A program made the translations under genes and the position numbers. Positions 35,399 to 47,533 of a stretch of DNA of 64,000 nucleotides are shown piece after piece (position 1 is the stretch's first letter; each line of letters opens with the position of its first letter). The DNA comes from Kitagawia praeruptora. Taxonomy: Eukaryota; Streptophyta; Magnoliopsida; Apiales; Apiaceae. The notes beneath the pieces were generated by a model. It ran no database searches. It was not told the DNA's origin and saw only the letters and a program-made list of their open reading frames with translations. The stretch is taken from the NCBI GenBank assembly GCA_037693485.1, contig CM075351.1:96118001-96182000 (forward strand), read 5' to 3'.

Positions 35399-35660
35399 CT
35401 TATACTTACTGAGTAAGTACAAATCACACGTATGCCACAAATTAAAAGATATATTATTTACTCACTAAGTTAAATTAGAAACACACAAATTAGTAACGTA
35501 TTACATAAAAATCAATCTACTTATATTTAATATACCTGAAATAATGTACAATATTTATCATGAATAAATAATAAATAAACAATCAAGAATGTTATAACTA
35601 CATGTTGTACAAAAAAATTTCTAGAAATTGACCCGTGCCTCGCACGGGTTATTATGCTAG

Positions 35661-36619
35661 TTAACAAATATAAACATGAATTTGTATTTTTAATTTGAAC
35701 AAAACTAGATATAATTATTTGAAATATAGTTACGTAGAAAATATTTCATTGAAATTTAATTACAAAATTACGAGCAAACACCCACCACAAAACAAACGTA
35801 AAGATACCACGACTTTTTTTTTCCCAACAAATCATGTTTCAATTTAAATTAAGAAATATGAATATGAATTTGTATTTTTAATTTGTACAAAACAAGTTAT
35901 AATTATCTGAAATTTAATTACATAGAAATTTAATTACAAAATAGAAGCATGATTCAACAAAGATATTTACTGTGAGATTACATGTACTCCTTCATTACTA
36001 CTAATTCCAAGGTAATTGAGGTCTGAGGACAGTAGGACACATCACCAAACAGTTCTTAAACTTACTTACCATATGAAGAACAAACAAGAGAGACACAACT
36101 AAAGAACCAGTGTCATAACCAAAAACTTTGCTACCATACGTATTGTAAGTTGTAACATGTTTGTAGAGGCCTTGCACGCTCTACTTAAATTCTTTTAAGA
36201 AGGTGACTATCTTTCAAAATATTGAGCTATCGAAGCCTTTGAAAGCCACACACTCCTTCATAGTTGGGTAGCCAGAGTGTTCTTGATGCAAAAGTTCAGA
36301 ATGTTTCTTTAGTTTTCACTGGTAGAATTTGGTACGTCGTATATGACGTCAAATTAGAATGCTCTGAGAGTAGAACACCTAATCTTGTATGATGTTGGCC
36401 TGGTTTCTGTTATATGAAAAGTTTGTTTATCATAACAATTTTCAAGTCATTCTTGACATATGCTTCTTCCAGCCTAAGAGTAAGGGAGCTCAACAAAAAT
36501 GAAAGATGGTAGTTTAGCAGTCTTGATTTATCTGCGGGACTATAATAGTCACCAACTGATCATTATCGATGGTTCTGACACTTTTACAATATCATCATCT
36601 CCATTATTGAAGATGAAGT
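35661..36619. other. Duplicated unit (35661-35945) and unclassified flanking DNA
   Basis: 35661-35775 completes the first copy of the unit; about 35768-35945 is the second copy, containing the empty Helitron site. From 35946 to the C3 LTR I see no convincing gene or repeat. Confidence 0.6.
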
Positions 36620-36879
36620 TGCAGAAACATACTAGTAAACAGATGAAGACGAAGAGAAATGAAACTGTGTAAAAATGTATTAAGAGAGTTAACACTGTTA
36701 TGTTTACATACTTAGTAGTTATACAAGAAGAAACATCTATCTTATCTAGAAGAATCCAAACGTTTACTAACAGAATATACTAACAGAATTATAACTAACT
36801 GCTAGTTGCTACACTATTGGGCTGTGCTGAGCTGTCCTCTATAAGTTCTTTGTCCTCATATACCTTCATATTAGTAACA
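36620..36879 (-). repeat. Probable 3' LTR of C3 (about 260 bp)
   Basis: On the minus strand it begins TGTTACTAATATG directly after the polypurine tract. The far end (…TTTCTGCA at 36620) is a guess from the TG..CA rule because no second LTR is in the window. Confidence 0.5.
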
Positions 36880-37026
36880 TCCCCCCCTCAAGTTAGGAGG
36901 AGAGAAAAGATCGCAAACTCCTAACTTGGAACAGAAAGTAAGTAGCTGAGTTGAAGACAATGCTTTAGTAAAAATATCTGCAGGTTGTAAGGTTGTGCTG
37001 ATGTGAGTAGGAGCAATCATGCCTAG

Positions 37027-38470
37027 TTAAAGTCTCTCTCTGACCAAATGACAATCAAGCTCAATATGTTTTGTTCTCTCATGAAAAACTGAGTTAGAGG
37101 CAATATAGATGGCAGACTTCTTATCACAGTACAGTGTGACAGGGGTAAGATTAGAAACAGATAGGGTATTAAACAAATTTAGAAGCCAAGTGAGCTCACA
37201 ACAGGTATCTGCCATGCTTCTATACTCAACCTCAGCTGAACTTCTAGAAAAAATATGTTGTTTCTTGCATTTCCAGGATATGAGAGACTGACCAAATTTC
37301 ACACAATAGCCAGTAAGAGAGTGTCTAGAAGTTTTATCACCTGCCCAATCTGAATCACAATAGGCAGTTAGAGTCATAGGATTATTTTCTGACATAAGAA
37401 TGCCTTGTCCTGGAGCATTCTTAAGATATCTCACCACCTTGTAGGCAGCTTGTAAATGATCTATTCTTGGAGAAGCAAGAAATTGAGACAAAACTTGAAC
37501 TGAATAAGCAATGTCTGGCCGAGTAACAGTAAGATAAAGTAGTCTTCCAACAATTCTTCTATTAGTAGAAGCATCAGAAGTTGACACATAAGAACTATTG
37601 TTATTCTGCAAATCATGATTTTGCTCAATAAGAATCTTGGATGGCATAGCTGCTAAGAGCCCTGTATCCTTAAGAATATCCAGAGTATATTTACTCTGAT
37701 GTAAATATATACCCTATTGAAGATCTGGCTACCTCAATGCCTAGAAAATATTTGAGAGCTCCCAAATCTTTGACCTTAAATTTTGTAGCCAAATACTCAA
37801 TAATTGTTTGAATTAGGCCTTGTCTGATCCTGAAACCAAGATGTCATCAACATATACTAACACAGCTACTATCTGATTCTTACAATGAAATGTGAACAAG
37901 CTATTATCAGAATGTGACTGAGTGAATCCATAATCAAGAAGAGCTCTAGAGAATTTTGAAAACCAGCATCTGGGAGCCTGCTTCAATCCATAAATGGATT
38001 TCTTTAATTTGCACACCATAGTAGAACAATCTGTAATTCCAGACAAATCCACACATGAAGACAGTTGCAAGTAACCAAGTGGCAATTTCATGTAGACAGT
38101 CTCATTTAATTCACCATGTAAGAATGCATTTGTGATATCTAACTGAGAGATATGCCAGTTCCTAGCTGCTGCAACTGCAATAAGAAGTCTAACTGTTGTC
38201 ATCTTGGCAACAGGAGCATATGTTTCAAAATAGTCCAATCCATAAGTTTGAGTAAACCCTCTGGCAACCAATCTTGCTTTATACCTCTCAATACTTCCAT
38301 CTGGTTTGTACTTAATTTTGAAAAGCCATTTATAGTCTACTATGTGTTGATCAGGTGGCTTAGGTACAATCTCCCAAGTATTGTTACTTTCTAAAGCATT
38401 CAGTTCCAACTTCATAGCTTGTAACCAATTGTAGTCAGTAGATGCCTGTTTGTAAGTGTAAGGAATAGGG
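37027..38470 (-). pseudogene. C3 copia RT/RNase H, frameshifted
   Basis: RT part (38415-37813): YKWLFKIKYKPDGSIERYKARLVARGF, QLDITNAFLHG, GLKQAPRCWF, and the catalytic YVDD box in LVYVDDILVSG, then a stop. The following region keeps DLGALKYFLGIE-type homology but with frame breaks at 37650-37813. RNase H part (37647-37027): YLTVTRPDIAYSVQVLSQF, YCDSDWAGD, SSAEVEYRSMA, LYCDKKSAIYI, ERTKHIELDCHLVRERL. The lineage resembles small-LTR copia elements and is clearly different from Y and X. Confidence 0.88.
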
Positions 38471-41400
38471 GACTAAATAGTAGCAGCCAAGAATTTGGCA
38501 TATATAGGAGAAACCTCATAAGAGATATACTATTGTATAGGATAAAGACAAGTTGTATGATGTACCTGTCTTGCAGCAGATGATGATGAAGAGGTGGTAT
38601 AACGCCTTAGAAATTTCGATTTTTTTATTATTATTTATTTATTATAAATTATAAATTATTATATGTGAATATTGTTATAAAGGTGGAATGTATGTGAATT
38701 GATGCTTATGTGTTTATATGGTGATTTGGGGTAAGTTGTGAAGGTTGTATGATGATCTTATTTTTAAGGATTTAATTATATTTAAATCATGTATTTTGAT
38801 CCTCTATCAATTTTATAAAATTATCGGTGGACTTAAAAATCATGGAATCTTTTGTGTTATCATATTTATGATATTAAGTAGTTTTTAAAATTATCGGGAG
38901 AATTAGTTTGAGAGTTTAAATAGCTTAAAATGATTTGTTTTAGTTTTAATGTATTTAAAGGATCAAAACTTGTAAGATTCATATTTAATTCATTTTTTAT
39001 CCTAAAAATATTTTAAAAATATGAAAATGTTTGTAATTTTACAAACTTTATTTTAGAAATTTTAGAATTATTTTTCTATAAATTTCATGTTTAAATTCGA
39101 TTTTAAATGATTAAAAAATCAGATTTATAATTGATTTTAAGTGTTGTAATTTCAGAATTTCACCTGTTTTCTTATCATCAAAACCGCAGCTCTTGTTATC
39201 TTCTTCAGTACTAAAAGTCGATGGTCTCTCCCTCATTCTCTAGAACACTCTCAAATAAATATCTCTTTTCAATCTCTCACAATCTTTTCCTTTCTCAGTC
39301 TCTCTCTCTCTCTCTCTCTCGAAATGTCTCTCACACTCACCCCTGTCTTCCTCCTCTCTACTAATTATATATATGTATGTGTGGGTATATAGTGGAACAT
39401 GTGTGTATGTATACGGTAGGGGTGTGTGTGTATGTGTATGGCGAGGTATGTGTGTACAGTTGTGGTTGTGTGTGGGTTCTTCACAATTCAATGGAGGCTA
39501 CTGCAGATTCCTGTTCTTCTTTACTACAAGTCGATTCTCAGCTGGGTTGCTATTACAATATTCTTAAGCTTGCTGGGTGCCTCGGTCTTATGTGTATAGG
39601 CAGGGTAGGAGTTGGGGTTTTGAAATCTGTGTGGATGGTGGCAAGTTTGGTGGGTAGCAAGCTATGTGTGTATGCGTGTGGGTGATGTGTGTAGTTAGTT
39701 CATTGAGTTGAATTGGAGGCTAGCGGTTGTGTGTGCGTGATATGTGTGCGCAGCCGTGCTGTGTTCGATTGTCGTGGGTTTGAGATTAGTGGTTAAGCCC
39801 AGTAATGTTTGGGCTTAGTTCCTCTGCTGGGTATCTGGGTATCTTGTTCAGTTAGTGTGCAATTGTCGAATTAATTATAAGGTTTGGGGATGTTCATTGT
39901 TGGTTAATGGGGGCTATGTTGTGATTCAATTGGGTTAGTATGTTGTACATGTGTGATTGTGTACTGTTTATGCAGTGAAAGAGATGAGAAGGGGGAGTTG
40001 TTTATGTAAGTGTGTGCTACTGCAGGTGTGGTTGTGGGTGACCTTGGTGTCGTGTTGTTTGATGGGGCAAAGACAAGCGTGGGTGGAAGTAGGTGTTGTG
40101 GGTTCGTATTGAACATAAAGAATGCAGGGGAGGAGGTTGCGGAACAGGGGACAGGGGAGTGGTACGCGGTAGTGAATGTGTTAATGTAAAATGAGGTGTG
40201 ATGGATAATATATGTATGCAAAGTAGTCAGCTAGGTTTTGGTGGTCAGACCGAATATAGGAGGGAGAGGTTGTTTAGTGGTATGGTAATCAAGGTGTAGC
40301 AGTGTATGGGTTTCCAAATGGTTATGTGCAGTTTTGGTTGGTAAATGGTAGTACTTGGATGTGGTATAGGATTGGTTGGGATTGTAATTAGAATTGGTTG
40401 ATGGTTGGTTAATATAGAAAATCATATGGGTAGTCCCAATTATTGAAGAGGTGCTGCCAAAATTTTAATAAAATTATTAACTGTCTACTTGTTAATAAGC
40501 ATGTATTTAGAATCTACTACTAAAATGTGATTATATGCTCAATGTCTCGTTGTCGATTATATGCGTATGTGATCAACGTGGTAGCAATGTCATTTTGGTT
40601 GCAGTTCGAATAGTAAGTACATATTGTATGATTGTATGTGTTAAGTACATGGAATGTGAAGTCTATGAATAAGGTATACTAGTATGGATTATAATGACTG
40701 TGAGTTGTAGGGAATTAAGGTTGAAGCGAAAGTGTGCTTGATTTCTTGTTTGGTCAATTGTATTATGGCAGGGTAAGCCTATTATAAAAAGGAGATGTTG
40801 TCAAATTCTTGTAAAATTATTTTCTAATTTATATAATGATTTGATAAGAATTATTTGTGAATCGATGTACGAATGTGTGCTATGTGTTTACCTGACTTAT
40901 ACGAGTATGCTATAATATTTTATAAGTATAACCCTATGTGATATATGTGTTATATTGTAAAGCGAAATAGGACACGATTGGGTAGAATAGAATTAGATGG
41001 TTAAGGTAATACGCGTACTGAAGTAGTACTTTACCTGTATATAGGTACGCATAGGAGGCCAACTAAGAGGCAGAGCTTGTGGAAATGGAATGTAGAGAGG
41101 AAGGAAAGAATTATCGGGACTGACAAGTGATAAAGGGAAAATGGAGGTATGATTGAAGAAAGGTCAAGTAGAGAGAGACGAACGTAAAGTGATAAAGAAT
41201 TGAGATATTGGAAATGGAAACCCCGTAAATCGAGGCAAGTGTTCTTGCTACTCACTTATCATTCAAGTGATGCAATTCAATTCCTTTGTTATATGATATG
41301 ATGTGGTCAAGTATATTTAGAAAATGAAGTATATCCTCAATTAGCGTAAAAATGTTTATTTTCCCACCCTCAATTCAAATTCCAATTTTTCAAAGGATTT

Positions 41401-41869
41401 TACTAATAGTCCTTTTCCGCATATCATCTTCTACATGGAATTTTATTGGCTCCCCATAGGAATACTCTATCTTTTAGTTCCTCGAAAAATGTTAAGGGAT
41501 CTTCTGAATTGAGAGAATCCCAGTTTTAAATTCCCATAAATACCTGTTAATGAAATTCCTGATTTTTAACATAATTTTTCCAATGAACCCCTTTTTGAAA
41601 ATGTTTTATTCAAACTAAGTTGAAATTGAACATCCTGTAATTATTTTCACCGATAGACGTTTAATCTGTTTTACTCGCTCATGTTGATTCAAACCTTACA
41701 GTGGGTTATAAAATTTTATTAAATGCGTAGTGCTTGACCATGTCCCTGCTCTAACTTAGAATAGCAATTATTGATAATCTTGTTGCAATTTATATATTGT
41801 ATTGTTGCCCAAGTTGATTTTCCCTTTTATCAAGCTAATGATATTAAGACCTCAATTACTAATATCTAT

Positions 41870-42064
41870 CTTGTCGATACTTATTCGAATTAACATTCTT
41901 TATACTCTCCACCCCATTCATCATCGAACTTGTCGGTGTTTATTGAAGATCTTGATTAATCGGTTATCACCCTAAATAGTTGTATCGAACTTATCGATAC
42001 CGTTTGAGATTGTTGTTATCTATATTTTTCACCCCCTTTATCGTGTTGAACTTGTCGACACTTG
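41870..42064 (+). repeat. Four-copy diverged 60-bp periodic repeat in G LTR
   Basis: A core CTTGTCGAYACTT (variants CTTGTCGGTGTT and CTTATCGATACC) recurs at 41870, 41929, 41990 and 42051, spacing 59, 61, 61, with pyrimidine-rich CACCCC blocks between. Confidence 0.7.
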
Positions 42065-42189
42065 TTGATCTTAAATCTTTCAGTGACTCTTGGATTATGA
42101 GTCGTTATTCTGGAACGTGAGTATTCCAGTTATTGGTTGGTAAAGGTGGTCGATTGTTCCGACACCTAGTGTGGACGATTTAGAATTGG

Positions 42190-42251
42190 AATGTTTTTAA
42201 AATGTGGACCGTGAAGGTCGAATGTTTTTAAAATGTGGACCGTGAGGGTCG
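42190..42251 (+). repeat. 31-bp tandem duplication in G LTR
   Basis: Two units (42190-42220, 42221-42251) differing by one base, containing AAAATGTGGACCGTGA. Confidence 0.9.
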
Positions 42252-43008
42252 GACCAGATTCGTGGTCAGAAATTATTAAGGCCAATGTGTGCCGTGGATC
42301 CATTAAAGGACATTGCTGTGTGCGTTTGTCCGGGGTTAGTGCGTGACTGATCAGCAGCCTAACCTTAATGATGTTTTTTTTTAAATAAAAAAAAAATTCA
42401 ATTCTAATCTATACTTTGAAAAGGAGATGTTCAGTTCTTAACTTCTTGAAAGTCTGTTTGAATAACATTTTGATATCAGAATTCTGTCCAGTTCTAGTTT
42501 TGATGCACCTTATGAATGGTGAATTGTTGGCCCTCGTGGCAATCTAAAAAGTTGATATAACTGATTCCTTCATAAAATGAGATGGAACTCTGTTGCTTAT
42601 CAAAATTGTCGTTGTATTGAAATTGTCATCACTAGTTACACTTGCTGAGCATTGTTGGCTCACTCTTGCTTCTGTTTATTTTTCTCCAGTTATTAGAGAT
42701 AATCAGAAGGACTAGAGGTCAGTGGGTATTGCTCTATAGGCCGCGAGAGGAGACGTTCGAGTCATGGATTTGTTGAGGTGGGATATCTAGTTTGATAGTG
42801 ATTTTTGTATATTCATAAAAATTGTATAATATTCTTTTATTCTGAGACTGGGTTGTAATATGATATTCGATAGTTGTTTCATACCATAACCTGTATGTGA
42901 TCTTGGTTAAGGGGTTTTATTATTAAATGTTGTTTTTATTCAGAGATATATTATATTGTTTATTGGTTAGTGGCCCCATATCTGTACCCCGGATTTTGGG
43001 ATGCTACA

Positions 43009-46000
43009 AGTTGGTATCAGAGCTACAGGTTATGGTCACTGAAACAGATTAGGAGGGTTAGGGTACGAGTATAAGATAGGAGTCGGGTAGGATGGTTTAG
43101 GGTAAGGATCGCGTTAGGATACTTCGGCAAGCGTCGCGACGTTAATCGGTCTTTCAGCATGTCACGCGAGTAGAAGTTCGAATCGTTTAAGGATTGAGCT
43201 ATTAGCAAAACGGCGAACCTGAAGCGGCATAAGCTAAGTGGGAAGCTGGTGCTATCAGTCCGGGGGACGTTATCTCGAGATTTTGCGTAGAATCTAGAAC
43301 TTTCTACGATATTAGTTTCGATGTGAATGTTTCGGAGATAGTGCGAGAAGGTTAAGAATGCGAAGTGAGAAACGATTATTAGCAAGAATTGGAAGTTAAG
43401 CGTAGCGGTGCGCCCTTGATCATTGATTCCGTTCAGTTTATTGTCCCGAGAAATTTCTTATTCTTCCTTTGAATTGTTGTAAATTAATTCCTGGTTGGTA
43501 TCGTGGCTGAGGCATTCGTTGCGCAGTGACGGTCAAATCGAGAATGAATTGAGATCTTCTTATTTATTCAACTCATTATTGTCAGGCCGGTTTGGCAGCT
43601 AAGCACATTAGTGCCTAGTCGACAAGAGCGAGGTTATGAATAATTAGGAATTTCTTAAATGTTTGCCTAATCATTAGTGGATGTATCCATCGAAAAGTCT
43701 TTTATACATCAATTGATGATGAGTCATATATGTTAGATTTATTCGAATTCAATCGTTCTTTTAGAAATATCTAAAATTTTCAGAGGGCACTTGATCCAAC
43801 TTTACATAAAGATTTTTGAAACTCTTGAAACCTTTCCATTACCATGAATGCTTGAATTTCTCTATCTCAGCTGAGATGAACAACCTATGTAAATAGGGAT
43901 TCAGGGACATCTTATCTTTGTGATAGAAGTCCAGTGGGACGCCATTGATTGTGTTTGTCATGAAAGTACTAAAGACTGGCCATCTTTATGTACTATGGTG
44001 GTTAACCTAGTGACAAATGCAACCTGAAAATAGTTCAAAGATCATAACTGATCTCTCGGTTGAATTCCTTTCTAAAGGTTTTGTCAAACAAACTCAGTAT
44101 ATATTCATATTGATATCCCATTCATTTCGTTGAACTCCTTTGTCGGAGATTTGATGATTTCAAAATTTCTAATGATAACGAGATACGAGGTTAGAAGCGA
44201 CGGCGTCTCAAGCGATGTAACTACAATGGTGCTGATGAAGAACTGGTTATGTTAGTTCAAGAATTTGGTGGTTAAGACGGATGTGTTATGACAAATGGGA
44301 ATAAGTACTGATTCAAGGAATCATGAACATGAATTGAGACTAACAAGAAGTGAATAACGGAAAAGAGCAGTAAATGTGAACACATTATCGCAGATATAGT
44401 AAAAGGGCGAAAAGAGAATAATAATGAAGTTGTTGGTATAAGACATTCAATGTTAAAGAAGGATTGTTTTAGACCTCTATTGTAAGGTAGAGGTAGTAAA
44501 TGCAATACCATAAGATGGTAGAATCAAGGAGAGATGATTTGAGTAAAACAGAGTAAGGCAGAATGGAAAGGTTGGTAAGAATTATCAAGAATTAAGACTG
44601 AATGAGGGATAAGGTGAATATGTGGAGTAAATGACTTATACAAAGCCAGTGTGAGAAGTCATGATTATCGAGGATGGTGGAAAGTTGACCAAGATGGAAT
44701 AAAATGTCAATAAGGAAGGCGTAGAAACTAGAAAGTTCCAGAAGTGATTAAACGAAAGATATGAATTAGTTAAGGAAAGAATGTGGAATCCCGAAGATTT
44801 GGAGTTAGAAGAGATATGGCACCGTGGTTGCCTACAGAATGAGAATTAGCAGAAAGTAACGAGACCCCATGATCAGAAAATAAGATTTCGGGAGTAGAGT
44901 CCCTAGAGATTTTATTAAGATAAATGTGGGAAGTTGTGGCTGTAACCAGAAAGGCAGTGAGGTGACAAGTAACAGCGTAAGAAGTTAAAGCTATGAGTTA
45001 TGAGCGTGGAAAGATAGGAATTTTTGCCAAAAATAGTATTATATCAATCTTAGAGGGATTATGAAGAGAGTAATAAGACTACTGTGATAATTATCAAGAA
45101 TCGAGAAATTCAATGCGATTATAAAGGAAGTTATCAGGAAGTGGATTGTGATGACTATAAAAAGAGTTAAATATGATTCAGGATTGGATTTATTTCTTAT
45201 CAATGAGAGGAGATGTTGATTTTAAGAAATGTGAAAGTGATGTTTTGAAGTCGAAAGCAAATATAGAAGTCTTAGCATTCAAGCAGATCAAAAAAAAAAA
45301 TTTGTTATATCAAAGGAATGAAGTCGTTTTGTATAAGAAGAAGGTAGCAAAAAGGAGATGATTAAGTCAAAGCATATTCCAATGAATAAGATTTCAAATA
45401 ATATTATGATGAAGAATTTAATATGATTGTAGATCACATAATATGATGATTGAAGAATCAGGAAGCGTATGCCAATCATTCGAGAGTGATTTTAAGGGTT
45501 TACAAGAAAAGGAAGAAATTTTTTGCATAAGAGTTTTAGTGTGAATTTCGAATGCCATGATTTTGTAGTTAATGAAAGTGGTGCCAAATGTTGAAGTCGT
45601 AAGATGTAGAGTCAAACTTGAGGACTCATCAAGTATATAAAATTGTGATCCGAAAGTGATTTCGGAGGATACGAGACAGTGAAGCCACAAAACGAGTTGG
45701 TTAAGTAATTTGTTATTGGAGGAAATTATGTTGAAGCTAAGGTTATGGAGTTTACTAGTTTTCAAAACTGTAAATGTCAAGGATAAAATGTTTTCAAAGA
45801 TATTTTGTTTCAAAAGCTTTTTATTTAAAACTTCATTATCTTAAATGTTTTTAAAATGATTTTAAAAAAAAATTTGTTTTCAAAAAAAAATAAAAAATTC
45901 TTTGTTTTAAATCTACAAAATATTCGAGGTTTTCTTCCAAATGCTTTAATAAGCTGATGTTGTAAGAAGGTAGAAAAATGGAATTGTGAACCGAATAGTG

Positions 46001-47182
46001 GTTAATGTGTATACCATACTGTGAGAATGGATCGTGTTGTTCGATTTCAAAATGCGACTGAGAAGAAATGATATAAGGTTAATTTTCCAGAATAGGTACT
46101 CAGTAAAACAATGAGATGAAGGATGGATAGAAGTTTCCGATGATTCCCTTCTCAAGTAACATTGCACGTGAAAGAGGAGTAAGAATGATTGAGAATTTCT
46201 TGATATTCTTTTCTCACAATTTTATCTGAGGAAGGTTCGTTTTAGGAGATGTAAATAAATAGTGATGCATGATGAGTGGAAGATTCATATGACAAAAGCG
46301 GGAGCTTGTTGGGAATTATTAAAGATTTGTTTCATGATTGGTATCGAGTGAAGCTGTGACCTCAGGAGGATTGATATTACAGATTGATCTTATTTAAATT
46401 TGTTTTTGTATTGAGTGGAGTTACAGTCAAGGTGATGGGTGTATTAGTTTTCAAAAGCTGCAAATAATCGAGGCTATGTTTCAAAAGATGTAGCAAACCA
46501 GAATATTTTGATAAGAGTGAGAATCAAGTTGTTAGTTGAAGTATGCTTTATGTACGTCTAAGGATGTATATATGATTATAGTATTCTGTTGCAAGGATGT
46601 GACTGAGGATGGACGAAATGATGTTAAGTTTTCAGATTGGGTACTTGGTAAAATTATGGGACTAAAGTCAGGTAGAAATTTCTTAATTATTCCCTTTCGA
46701 TCGACATAGTCCGTGGAAGTAGAGTGGAAGCGATCAGAGGATTTCTTGAGATTCTTTCCTCGAAGCTCTCTTTGAAATCGTATGGTTATAAGTAAAGCGT
46801 GGGAGTTGTACCAAAGTGTAGGTCATTGTAAATTTGCGCAAATTGCACGATGGTATTATTGCAAAGGATTGGCGTGGTGATATAAGTTCTAAGGCGGGGT
46901 ATAGTTCGTTATACGAAAGGTCATGTTGATTTCGAAAATAAGATATTCGTTCACATGTGATAAGCGTCTAGAGTTAAAAAGGACTCGAAGACCAAAGCTT
47001 AAGGTTATTTCGGAAAAATTGAGGACTCAAGGAATGAGCTTATAAATTTATGAGATGGTATGATGGAATCCTAGAGGTTGAAAGATACAACCTGGGAAGT
47101 GGAAGTAAGATGTTTGACGAGAATTGTTATTTGTGTCCTTAGGATTGATTCTGAGGACAGAATCCTATTAAGGGGGGAAGGA
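43009..47182 (+). other. Internal region of G, non-coding
   Basis: 4174 bp with only short frames (longest 131 codons, minus strand 45813-45418), none recognisable. A diverged duplication is visible: 46075-46225 resembles 46615-46775 (shared TTTCTTGA.ATTCTTT, GGTACT..GTAAAA, ATTCCCTT). The 3' end (GGACAGAATCCTATTAAGGG) resembles the pol-end/polypurine junction of long-LTR chromoviruses and of element A. Confidence 0.75.
43012..43023 (+). other. Primer-binding site of G (initiator tRNA-Met)
   Basis: TGGTATCAGAGC three bases after the LTR end. Confidence 0.92.
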
Positions 47183-47420
47183 TATAACGCCTTAGAAATT
47201 TCGATTTTATTATTATTATTTATTTATTATAAATTATAAATTATTATATGTGAATATTGTTATAAAGGTGGAATGTATGTGAATTGATGCTTATGTGTTT
47301 ATATGGTGATTTGGGGTAAGTTGTGAAGGTTGTATGATGATCTTATTTTTAAGGATTTAATTATATTTAAATCATGTATTTTGATCCTCTGTCAATTTTA
47401 TAAAATTATCGGTGGACTTA
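47183..47420 (+). repeat. 3' LTR of G, first 238 bp
   Basis: Matches 38598-38835 and stops after GGTGGACTTA where E4 begins. The rest should resume right of the window after E4. Confidence 0.92.
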
Positions 47421-47533
47421 TGATAAGTGGATTTATATCCATTTGGATCATTCTATTTTGGCTTAAATTGGTGTATTGTATCTCAAGTTTTTGTGTGTTT
47501 TAATGTATTTTTGTGTAGAAGTGTGTAGGACAT
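47421..47533 (+). repeat. 5' LTR of E4, part 1
   Basis: TGATAAGTGG to GACAT, 113 bp, identical by eye to 63601-63713. Interrupted by X. Confidence 0.93.

Larger units (their letters stand above)
34316..35660 (+). mobile_element. Non-autonomous Helitron (1345 bp)
   Basis: The 5' end is TCTATCTATTATATA after an A (34315). The 3' end has an 8-bp stem ACCCGTGC / GCACGGGT (35631-35649, loop CTC), 8 bases, then CTAG (35657-35660) before a T (35661). Insertion between A and T with no target duplication is the Helitron rule. A paralogous empty site at 35848/35849 confirms both ends. No Rep/helicase coding is present. The hAT-like MITE 34843-35398 is inserted inside. Confidence 0.88.
36620..38597 (-). 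mobile_element. C3: truncated, decayed Ty1/copia element
   Basis: Minus-strand RT and RNase H (38415-37027), followed on the minus strand by a polypurine tract (GAGGGGGGGA at about 36880-36889) and a short LTR to about 36620. The gag/integrase half is missing from view because G inserted at 38597/38598; it may resume far to the right of the window. Confidence 0.85.
38598..43008 (+). repeat. 5' LTR of G (4411 bp)
   Basis: TATAACGCC...GGGATGCTACA. The first two bases are TA rather than TG in both LTR copies. It holds a (CT)n tract at 39298-39320, GT-rich microsatellites at about 39373-39480, a diverged 60-bp periodic repeat at 41870-42064, and a 31-bp tandem duplication at 42190-42251. Frames of 60-130 codons inside show no protein homology and follow the low-complexity DNA. 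Confidence 0.87.
38598..47420 (+). mobile_element. G: long-LTR gypsy/LARD-type element, 3' LTR interrupted by E4
   Basis: 5' LTR 38598-43008, tRNA-Met primer site 43012-43023, a non-coding internal region to 47182, polypurine tract AAGGGGGGAAGGA (47170-47182), and the first 238 bp of the 3' LTR (47183-47420) before E4. Offset between LTR starts is 8585. No gag or pol is recognisable, so G is non-autonomous. It interrupts C3; the predicted target copy is GGTGG (38593-38597). Confidence 0.88.

Noticed and set aside
39240..40425. Frames rich in His/Thr or Gly/Val in the G LTR
   Set aside because: Translations of CT- and GT-rich microsatellite DNA.
45173..45361. Lysine-rich plus-strand frame in G as a gene fragment
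   Set aside because: Low complexity, no start context or homology, and no continuation in either direction.
43023..46167. Frames of 60-131 codons in the internal region of G
   Set aside because: None shows gag, pol or other known motifs and they lie on both strands at random; the region is treated as non-coding.
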